This document shows, one piece after another, positions 1 to 4,495 of a DNA stretch of 6,328 bases. The notes under the pieces were generated by a model. It was given only the letters and a program-made list of their open reading frames with translations. It searched no databases and was not told where the DNA came from. Where the stretch lies: positions 1 to 6,328 of the forward strand of contig JAFYET010000100.1 of assembly GCA_017544125.1 (NCBI GenBank), read 5' to 3'. A program made the position numbers and the translations under genes. This DNA is from Ruminococcus sp. GTDB lineage: Bacteria > Bacillota > Clostridia > Oscillospirales > Ruminococcaceae. How positions within the stretch are numbered: the first letter of the stretch is position 1; every line of letters starts with the position of its first letter.

Positions 1-498
1 CTGGTGAGCAATTATGCTATGATGGGCTCAAACCCCGCAAAGGTGCTTGAGCAGACCAACGCACAGATATGCAAGAACAACGATGAAGAGATGTTCGTGA
101 CTGTATGGTTCGGCATACTCGAGATATCCACAGGCAAGATAACCGCCGCAAATGCCGGCCACGAATACCCCATGATAAGAAAGGCGGACGGGGAGTTTGA
201 GCTTTTCAAGGACAAGCACAGCTTCGTCATAGGCGGCATGGACGGTATGCGCTACAAGGAGTATGAGTTCACCCTTGAAAAGGGCGGCACGCTGTTTCTT
301 TACACCGACGGTGTAGCCGAGGCGACAAATGCCGGCAACAAGCTCTTCGGCACCGACAGAATGCTCGAAGCCCTTAACAAAAACCCCGGCGCATCGCCAA
401 GAATGCTGCTTGCAAACATGAAGCAGGCAGTCGATGAGTTCGTAGGCGAAGCCCCGCAGTTTGATGATCTGACTATGTTGGGGATAAAGTTGAAGTAA
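1..498 (+). CDS. SpoIIE/RsbU-type PP2C serine phosphatase, C-terminal part (5' partial)
   Basis: The frame is open from base 1, so the true start lies before the window and the GTG at position 4 should not be taken as the start. The 165 visible residues match the second half of the SpoIIE-type PP2C fold (PF07228). They include a segment of the form SPxxVLxxxNxxI, then MFVTVWFGILE, then NAGHEYPMI, then LFLYTDGVAEA (Asp codon at 307-309), and finally FDDLTML (Asp codons at 463-468) close to the C-terminus. In this family the TDG and FDD aspartates bind the catalytic Mn/Mg ions, and both are intact. Such enzymes dephosphorylate phosphoserine, typically on anti-sigma-factor antagonists, and often carry N-terminal sensor or membrane domains. 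Any such domain would lie upstream of the window, so the signal and partner are unknown. The stop is followed at once by a strong terminator, so this is the last gene of its transcript. Confidence 0.9.
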   Translation: MVSNYAMMGSNPAKVLEQTNAQICKNNDEEMFVTVWFGILEISTGKITAANAGHEYPMIRKADGEFELFKDKHSFVIGGMDGMRYKEYEFTLEKGGTLFLYTDGVAEATNAGNKLFGTDRMLEALNKNPGASPRMLLANMKQAVDEFVGEAPQFDDLTMLGIKLK

Positions 499-546
499 AA
501 AAACACCGCACACGGAAGTGATCTCTCCTGTGCGGTGTTTTGTGTT
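499..546. terminator. Bidirectional intrinsic terminator between convergent genes
   Basis: A perfect 12-bp stem pairs 501-512 (AAACACCGCACA) with 529-540 (TGTGCGGTGTTT) around a 16-base loop. It is flanked by an A-run (497-503) on the left and a T-rich tail (538-547) on the right, so it can act as an intrinsic terminator in both directions. It sits between the stop of the phosphatase (498) and the stop of the convergent minus-strand gene (562), and probably serves both transcripts. Confidence 0.9.
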
Positions 547-561
547 TTGCGGGGGCGCTTA

Positions 562-1320
562 TCACGGCTCTGCTTTTCCAAGCCATGCAAGCCTCTCCTT
601 TACCTCACGCCGTGTGCGTGTCAGCTCGGCGGCGATCGACTTGAGCGTGCTGCCGCTGTCATAAAGCTCTGCCAGACGGCGGTCATCATCTGCCGACCAG
701 GGCTTGCCCTTGTTCTCCTTTTGCAGCGCCTTTATCAGCTCTTTTTCCTCCGCCTCGCACTTGCAGGCATCGGCAATCGAAAGGATATTGTCAAAGATGA
801 ACTGCTGTGCGTTCTTGTCGTAGGTCACGTACCTTATCAGCCCCGAATCGCTGTTGAACACGCTTTCCTCCATGCCTATCTGCTCGCCGCTTTCGGTGGG
901 CACCTTGCGCTTTTTGCCGCTGCTGCCCGTTATCTCGCAGAGAAAGCCCGCCTCTGTCAGCCACGCTGTCAGCGATGTTGCGGTGAGCTTTTGCATATTG
1001 TCAGTGTCGATGAAGGAATTGATGTATGAAACTATCTTTGATGCCGACAGCCTCGCCACGGTGGGCATGAGCGCATCTATCTGCTCGCCTGTGAGCGAGA
1101 ACGGCACCTTGCCTGCCGATGTAACAACTGTTCTGCTTACCACACCGCCGTTGTCGATGACCTTTTTCAAAACGTCAGAAACATAGAAAAGGCATCTTGA
1201 TATGCGCGCGTTGTTTATTATGTCTTTATCACTTACAGGCTGCCCCGTGAGCGGGTCGCTGCCTTTTGCAAGGCTTTCAATGTACATCTGCGCCCTTTGC
1301 ATTATTTCAAGCTCTGTCAT
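562..1320 (-). CDS. Protein of unknown function with an HTH/Myb-like C-terminus
   Basis: This 252-residue protein is not one I can name. The ATG (complement of 1318-1320) has a good ribosome site, GAGGTG (complement of 1326-1331), 5 bases upstream and a near-consensus promoter behind it, so the start is secure. No signal peptide or membrane segment is visible, so it is probably cytoplasmic. The N-terminal 60 residues are predicted helical and include a DPLTG motif (about 22-26) and a NNARISRCLFYVSDVL segment. The middle (about 60-190) is mixed and has no motif I recognise. The last 45 residues (about 205-249) begin PWSADDDRRL and continue with a tri-helical pattern in which spaced hydrophobics lead to a TRTRREV helix. 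This resembles Myb/SANT or GcrA-like DNA-binding helices with a leading Trp, so nucleic-acid binding is plausible but unproven. It is monocistronic here: convergent with the phosphatase and divergent from the SGNH hydrolase. Confidence 0.85.
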   Translation of the reverse strand: MTELEIMQRAQMYIESLAKGSDPLTGQPVSDKDIINNARISRCLFYVSDVLKKVIDNGGVVSRTVVTSAGKVPFSLTGEQIDALMPTVARLSASKIVSYINSFIDTDNMQKLTATSLTAWLTEAGFLCEITGSSGKKRKVPTESGEQIGMEESVFNSDSGLIRYVTYDKNAQQFIFDNILSIADACKCEAEEKELIKALQKENKGKPWSADDDRRLAELYDSGSTLKSIAAELTRTRREVKERLAWLGKAEP

Positions 1321-1358
1321 GTCAGCACCTCGTTTTTGTATTTGATAAATGTATATAT

Positions 1359-1387
1359 ATTATACCACACCCTCTGCTTCATTTCAA
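1359..1387 (-). promoter_or_regulatory. Sigma-A type promoter for the minus-strand gene
   Basis: Read on the minus strand, TTGAAA (complement of 1382-1387) is followed after exactly 17 bases by a perfect TATAAT (complement of 1359-1364). A TG one base upstream (complement of 1366-1367) makes it an extended -10. Transcription would start near 1352, giving a leader of about 30 bases before the ATG at 1320. Confidence 0.85.
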
Positions 1388-1393
1388 TATACT

Positions 1394-1440
1394 TTATGCT
1401 AAGCGCAGATAATAGCTCTGCGCATTTTTATTGTGCATAA
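1394..1440. repeat. Nested inverted repeat between divergent promoters
   Basis: The outer arms are TTATGC (1394-1399) and GCATAA (1435-1440). The inner arms are GCGCAGA (1403-1409) and TCTGCGC (1417-1423), a perfect 7-bp stem with a 7-base loop, followed on the plus strand by ATTTTTA. It lies just upstream of the -35 box of the minus-strand promoter and about 65 bases upstream of the -35 of the plus-strand promoter. It could be a regulator binding site shared by both genes or a short terminator-like hairpin insulating the divergent units. The sequence does not distinguish these. Confidence 0.5.
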
Positions 1441-1460
1441 TACATAATGAGGTCAATATT

Positions 1461-1489
1461 TGTACAAGAAATGTAAAAAAATATATAAT
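1461..1489 (+). promoter_or_regulatory. Possible secondary upstream promoter for the SGNH hydrolase
   Basis: A perfect TATAAT (1484-1489) lies 17 bases after TGTACA (1461-1466), a weak -35 with four of six consensus bases. The region is very AT-rich, so a chance TATAAT is likely. It is listed only as an alternative to the much better promoter 45 bases downstream. Confidence 0.25.
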
Positions 1490-1504
1490 AACACTCTGTA
1501 CATC

Positions 1505-1534
1505 TTGACAAAAATATATAAAATAGTGTATAAT
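1505..1534 (+). promoter_or_regulatory. Consensus sigma-A promoter for the SGNH hydrolase
   Basis: A perfect TTGACA (1505-1510) is separated by 18 bases from a perfect TATAAT (1529-1534). The predicted start of transcription is near 1541, which leaves a leader of about 75 bases before the ATG at 1617. Two consensus hexamers suggest strong expression unless repressed. A TGTACA palindrome (1497-1502) abuts the -35. Confidence 0.85.
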
Positions 1535-1616
1535 AATTAGTGATAAGAAACAAATTCATTAAAATAATTGTTTTTTTACAGCCCCGGCAAAATTCTTAAA
1601 ACAGGAGGTAGAGGAT

Positions 1617-4019
1617 ATGAAATTTAAAAAACTGACAGCGGCGGCTGTGAGCCTTGCTATGCCTGCAAACTGCTGCCTGACAAGCGTCGCTGCAAGCGAT
1701 AAGCAAAAGCAGTATGACTACGTCGCTATAGGCGATTCTATCGCAGCGGGCTATGGGCTTGAGGGTAAGCTGACAGATGACCGCAGCGTGATACTTAATA
1801 AGGAACTGATAGACGACCCTGTAAAGAGCGCATACCCCTCGCTTTTCGGCACCTACCTTGAAAAGCTCGGCGAGGAAAAGGGCTATAAGACAACGGCTGT
1901 CAATATCTCATCCGTTGCATATACCGCAGGGGATATAGCAAACACTATCCGTGATAAAAACTATAAGAGCAAGACGGCGACTTATGTGTTCGATACCGTG
2001 GGGGTAGACAGCGATGTGCTGCTTTCATACCATGACCTGTTTAACGAGTATATCGCCAATGCCGAGCTTGTAAGTATAAACCTCGGCGCAAATGATGTCT
2101 GCGCGGCTATCGCCGAGCCTATGATCGACAGCGATAACCCCCTGTTCAAAGCGGCAGTTCAGGCTATGATGCTCACCGTTGTGGGCAATGATGCCGAAAC
2201 GGTCATCAGCGGCGCATATTCGGCACTTAAGAGCGCAGGCAGAGAGATAACAAGTAAGGATATCACCGAGTTTGTTGACTACTTCGCAGGGCTGCCGAAA
2301 AATACCGATAAGCTGCTTGACACCATGGCAGCAAACGTTACAAATACCATAGAGGCTGTCAGGGAGGTAAACCCCGATGCCGATATAGTTATAGTTAATA
2401 TGTATAACCCCTTTGCCACACCGAAGGATATGCAGGTAAAGGATATATCGGAAATACTCAGCGATGTATATAAGGTAGTGGCTGAGCAGGCTGCTGCAAA
2501 CGGCATACCGCTGCCCGCCCTTGATGAGCAGGATATGAAAAAGCTGACCGATGCTCTCGGAAATATGGGCGAGCTTGTGCCTGATGGGCTTGATGTGGGT
2601 GCGGTACTTGATGCAATAGAGAATATCGACCAGCTCATTCCCGACAGCGTTGATACCACAGACCTTAAAAATATCCTCGAAGAGCTTAAGCAGGCTATCC
2701 CCGAGGATATGACGGGTGCTGACCTTAAGGGGCTCATCTCCTTCGTGGCTATGATGATACCCGAGGATCTGACAGGCGCTCAGTTCAAGGAGCTGATAGG
2801 TCAGATAAGCCCCATGCTCGCAGATGATGACAGCAACCCTGTTATAAAGGAAGTGCTTGACCTTATAGTTGCAAGCACCGATGATGATGACGACCTCAGC
2901 TGGCTTAAGCCCCTGGTTGCAGAGATAGCCGAGATAATACCCGAGCAGCTGGAGTTCAATTCCATAAGGTCGGCGATAAATCTCGTGCAGACGCTGCTTC
3001 CCGACCAGCTTGACCTTACATCACTTAAGCAGACGGTCAAGGAGGCTATGGACAGCATCAGCGGTATTGACCCCGCAAGTATCGAGGAGGCTTTACAGAC
3101 TTTCCTTGTGCTTGTGGGTAGTATTGAAGAGATAATACCCGACTCGATAAATACCACAGAGCTTAAAAACATAGTGGCGCAGATAAATGATGCCATACCC
3201 GAGGGTATGACAGGGCAGGATCTTAGCGGCATAGTGCAGCTTCTTGGAATGATGCTCCCCGATGATCTGACAGGCGCTCAGTTCAAGCAGATGCTGGGTC
3301 TGATATTGCCCCCCGAGGGCGATACCGCACAGACCGTGCTGGCAGTAGTGAATGATCTGGTGGCAGACGATGCCGATATGAGCTGGCTAAAGCCCGCACT
3401 CACCGAGCTTTCGCAGAATATACCCGCCGAGCTTCAGGTAGATGACATAAAGGCGGTTCTTGACCTGGTGCGCCAGCTAGTACCCGATGAGATAGACCTT
3501 ACAGGGCTCAAGGAGGATATAAAGAAGGTAAAGGGCTTCATCAACGGCGTAGCCGAGAATCTCGACTTTGAGCAGCTTATAAGCGACCTCTCGCCCTATA
3601 TCATCAACGAGCTCGGCAAGGCTCTGGACCCCTATGTTATCAAGCTCAACGAAAGGCTTGAAGACGTTGCGATAAAGACCGGCTCTTACTACGTTGATAT
3701 ATACAGCATAACCCCCGATATGGACCTTGACCCTCACCCCTCGGCACAGGGTCATATCGAGATAGCCGATAAGCTCTGGGCTGACCTTGAAGCCGTTATA
3801 GCTGCCAAGATGACAGACGAAGAGGCACCCGAGGAGGAAACGCCCAAGGAGAAAAAGGCTGATAAGAAGACCGATGAAAAGCCTGCACCCACCCCCGCAG
3901 ACAGCGGCAGCGGTACAACAGGCAACCCTAAGACGGGTGCCGAGGCAGGGCTTGCGGTAATGCTTATATCCCTCGGTGCGGCAGTGGTGCTGAGAAAAAA
4001 GAAAGCGCAGGATAAATAA
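1617..4019 (+). CDS. Exported, wall-anchored SGNH/GDSL hydrolase with a repeat insertion
   Basis: This is an 800-residue secreted protein. The ATG has AGGAGGT (1603-1609) 7 bases upstream. Residues 1-26 form a signal peptide (basic MKFKK, hydrophobic core, likely cleavage after SVAA). Block I is AIGDSIAAGYG with Ser41 the predicted nucleophile. Block III is LGAND (Gly157, Asn159), and an IVIVNMYNPF strand follows near 258-267. The last catalytic block, DPHPSAQGH (Asp705, His707), comes only near residue 705. Between them, residues about 305-650 are an insertion of 20-residue helical repeats, so the catalytic fold is split. Typical stand-alone SGNH domains are about 200-250 residues. Residues about 731-769 are a Glu/Lys/Pro/Thr-rich linker, followed by NPKTG (770-774), a hydrophobic stretch and a basic tail, which is a sortase signal. 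SGNH enzymes hydrolyse esters, thioesters or acetyl groups. The substrate is not evident; polysaccharide deacetylation is a guess from the neighbouring glucanase. It has its own promoter and terminator. Confidence 0.88.
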   Translation: MKFKKLTAAAVSLAMPANCCLTSVAASDKQKQYDYVAIGDSIAAGYGLEGKLTDDRSVILNKELIDDPVKSAYPSLFGTYLEKLGEEKGYKTTAVNISSVAYTAGDIANTIRDKNYKSKTATYVFDTVGVDSDVLLSYHDLFNEYIANAELVSINLGANDVCAAIAEPMIDSDNPLFKAAVQAMMLTVVGNDAETVISGAYSALKSAGREITSKDITEFVDYFAGLPKNTDKLLDTMAANVTNTIEAVREVNPDADIVIVNMYNPFATPKDMQVKDISEILSDVYKVVAEQAAANGIPLPALDEQDMKKLTDALGNMGELVPDGLDVGAVLDAIENIDQLIPDSVDTTDLKNILEELKQAIPEDMTGADLKGLISFVAMMIPEDLTGAQFKELIGQISPMLADDDSNPVIKEVLDLIVASTDDDDDLSWLKPLVAEIAEIIPEQLEFNSIRSAINLVQTLLPDQLDLTSLKQTVKEAMDSISGIDPASIEEALQTFLVLVGSIEEIIPDSINTTELKNIVAQINDAIPEGMTGQDLSGIVQLLGMMLPDDLTGAQFKQMLGLILPPEGDTAQTVLAVVNDLVADDADMSWLKPALTELSQNIPAELQVDDIKAVLDLVRQLVPDEIDLTGLKEDIKKVKGFINGVAENLDFEQLISDLSPYIINELGKALDPYVIKLNERLEDVAIKTGSYYVDIYSITPDMDLDPHPSAQGHIEIADKLWADLEAVIAAKMTDEEAPEEETPKEKKADKKTDEKPAPTPADSGSGTTGNPKTGAEAGLAVMLISLGAAVVLRKKKAQDK
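2577..3539 (+). repeat. Array of 20-residue helical repeats inserted in the SGNH domain
   Basis: Residues 321-641 of the hydrolase repeat with a 20-residue period. The consensus is roughly [IVL]-P-[DE]-x-[LMVI]-x-x-x-x-[LIF]-K, followed by an amphipathic helix of about nine residues. Units begin at residues 321, 341, 361, 381, 441 and 461, with two degenerate units at 401 and 421 that keep the spacing and the Lys at position 11. After a 6-residue slip, units begin at 507, 527 and 547, and after a shorter spacer at 602 and 622. The pattern suggests short paired helices stacking into a solenoid or rod. I do not recognise a named family. Confidence 0.8.
2637..3539 (+). repeat. Large internal duplication within the repeat insertion
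   Basis: Residues 341-506 and 507-641 are two copies of the same multi-unit block, offset by 166 residues at their start. The first three units of each copy are about 55 percent identical over 60 residues (34 of 60 by hand count). Both copies share an SWLKP motif (residues 428-432 and 589-593), each preceded by an Asp-rich stretch. A 24-base DNA stretch is identical between 2766-2789 and 3264-3287 (offset 498, in frame). Copy B is shorter, with fewer residues before SWLKP. Confidence 0.8.
3924..4016 (+). other. Sortase cell-wall sorting signal with NPKTG motif
   Basis: Residues 770-774 read NPKTG. A hydrophobic segment of about 16 residues (777-792) and the basic tail RKKK (793-796) follow at the C-terminus. 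This is the tripartite sorting signal architecture with NPxTG in place of LPxTG. NPxTG-type motifs are known substrates of class B-like sortases in some Clostridia (the C. difficile SrtB motif is S/NPxTG). The enzyme is therefore probably displayed on the peptidoglycan. No sortase gene is in the window. Confidence 0.8.
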
Positions 4020-4047
4020 CGGCTTTTGCCGATGATAGCTGAATAAC

Positions 4048-4086
4048 AAGGGCTGTGTCTCTAAAGCGGAGGCACAGCCCTTTGCG
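4048..4086 (+). terminator. Intrinsic terminator after the SGNH hydrolase
   Basis: The arms AAGGGCTGTG (4048-4057) and CACAGCCCTT (4073-4082) pair perfectly. The stem extends inward through TCTCT (4058-4062) and GGAGG (4068-4072) using two G-T pairs, giving about 15 bp with a 5-base loop. The T tail is short (TTT then GCGTT), so termination may be incomplete and some read-through towards the glucanase is possible. Confidence 0.75.
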
Positions 4087-4125
4087 TTGACAAAGCGGGG
4101 GTTGATTATTTGTTTAGTTTGTGTA

Positions 4126-4154
4126 TTGAAAAAATCTGTGAATTGTGATATGAT
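4126..4154 (+). promoter_or_regulatory. Extended -10 promoter upstream of the glucanase leader
   Basis: TTGAAA (4126-4131), a 17-base spacer and TATGAT (4149-4154) match the sigma-A consensus at five of six bases each. TG at 4146-4147 gives an extended -10. Transcription would start near 4161, about 335 bases before the glucanase start, implying either a long 5' leader or a separate small RNA. Confidence 0.75.
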
Positions 4155-4381
4155 TATAAGGGTAAGTGTTTGATTTTTTAAGGCGGCCGGCGAGCCCGTG
4201 AGAACTGTCGAATAAAATTTTCGGGTGTAAATATGGACAGCAAATGGTGACATCGCCGACAGCAAAAATGTTGAAAACTCTGTTGAAAGTGTTAAAAACT
4301 CGGGTGTAAAACACCTATTTATCACCGAAAACGGCTTATTCTTTCAACAACGGTACTAAAAAACGGCTTTTGGTGTACCGT

Positions 4382-4401
4382 TTTGTAACTATTGTTACAA
4401 A
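4382..4401. promoter_or_regulatory. 20-bp hyphenated palindrome, candidate operator
   Basis: TTTGTAAC and GTTACAAA form perfect 8-bp arms around TATT. The symmetry and size fit a dimeric repressor or activator site, and the position about 95-115 bases upstream of the glucanase start would suit control of that gene. It could equally be an RNA hairpin in the leader, since a 4-base loop is favourable. No regulator gene is nearby to suggest the protein. Confidence 0.45.
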
Positions 4402-4429
4402 GCTGATTATTATCAATCTTTGCAAAATA

Positions 4430-4458
4430 AGGGCAAAAAATCAGACATTTGGCATATT
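4430..4458 (+). promoter_or_regulatory. Weak possible proximal promoter for the glucanase
   Basis: TG-G-CATATT (4450-4458) resembles an extended -10 with four of six hexamer matches. The base stretch 17 upstream (AGGGCA, 4430-4435) matches only three of six -35 positions. If used, it would give a leader of about 30 bases and place the palindrome at 4382-4401 just upstream of the promoter, where an activator or repressor would act. Confidence 0.2.
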
Positions 4459-4495
4459 TTGTAGTTTTCTATTAACTAAAACGGAGGCGATGATT

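Larger units (their letters stand above)
4161..4489 (+). promoter_or_regulatory. Candidate structured 5' leader or small RNA before the glucanase
   Basis: This gene-free stretch is rich in inverted repeats that can form in series. CGGCGA (4188-4193) pairs with TCGCCG (4253-4258) and encloses CTGTC (4205-4209) with GACAG (4236-4240). TGTTGAAAG (4281-4289) pairs over 9 bp with CTTTCAACA (4341-4349) and encloses the hairpin GGTGT-AAA-ACACC (4303-4315). AACGGTAC (4349-4356) pairs with GTACCGTT (4375-4382), and TTTGTAAC (4382-4389) with GTTACAAA (4394-4401). A competing stem AAAACGG (4360-4366) with CCGTTTT (4378-4384) excludes the AACGGTAC stem. There are also direct repeats, TCGGGTGTAAA at 4221 and 4300 and GACAGCAAA at 4236 and 4258. 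I do not recognise a known riboswitch class. Pairings were found by eye and no covariation was tested. No convincing open frame was found on either strand. Confidence 0.4.

Noticed and set aside
535..1029. Plus-strand open frame of 164 codons opposite the minus-strand gene
   Set aside because: It starts inside the terminator region, lacks a ribosome site and is explained as a shadow of the minus-strand gene, which has a promoter, ribosome site and coherent composition.
1548..1577. Hairpin AAACAA/TTGTTT plus T-run in the SGNH leader, as an attenuator
   Set aside because: The stem is entirely A-T apart from one G-C pair and contains a bulge, so it would be too weak to terminate transcription. 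It is more likely AT-rich background.
2870..2905. Asp-rich stretches in the SGNH insertion as a dockerin or calcium-binding loop
   Set aside because: The spacing does not fit the duplicated dockerin or EF-hand pattern, and the stretch sits in register with the 20-residue helical units.
2279..3232. Two Ser-rich minus-strand frames opposite the repeat insertion
   Set aside because: Both mirror the repeat periodicity of the sense gene and have shadow-type Ser/Ile-rich composition without start signals.
4233..4250. Five-codon open frame (ATG GAC AGC AAA TGG TGA) as a leader peptide
   Set aside because: No ribosome site precedes it, and such short frames occur often by chance.
3477..4325. Long minus-strand open frame of 282 codons opposite the SGNH C-terminus and the following intergenic region
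   Set aside because: It runs through the terminator hairpin at 4048-4083, has no good ribosome site and encodes a Cys/Tyr/Leu-rich sequence typical of an antisense shadow. The opposite strand carries a clear gene with catalytic and sorting motifs.
4269..4349. TGTTGAAA boxes as a replication origin (DnaA boxes)
   Set aside because: The boxes differ from the TGTGGATAA consensus at key positions, no dnaA or dnaN gene is adjacent, and the 9-bp inverted pair is better explained as a stem.
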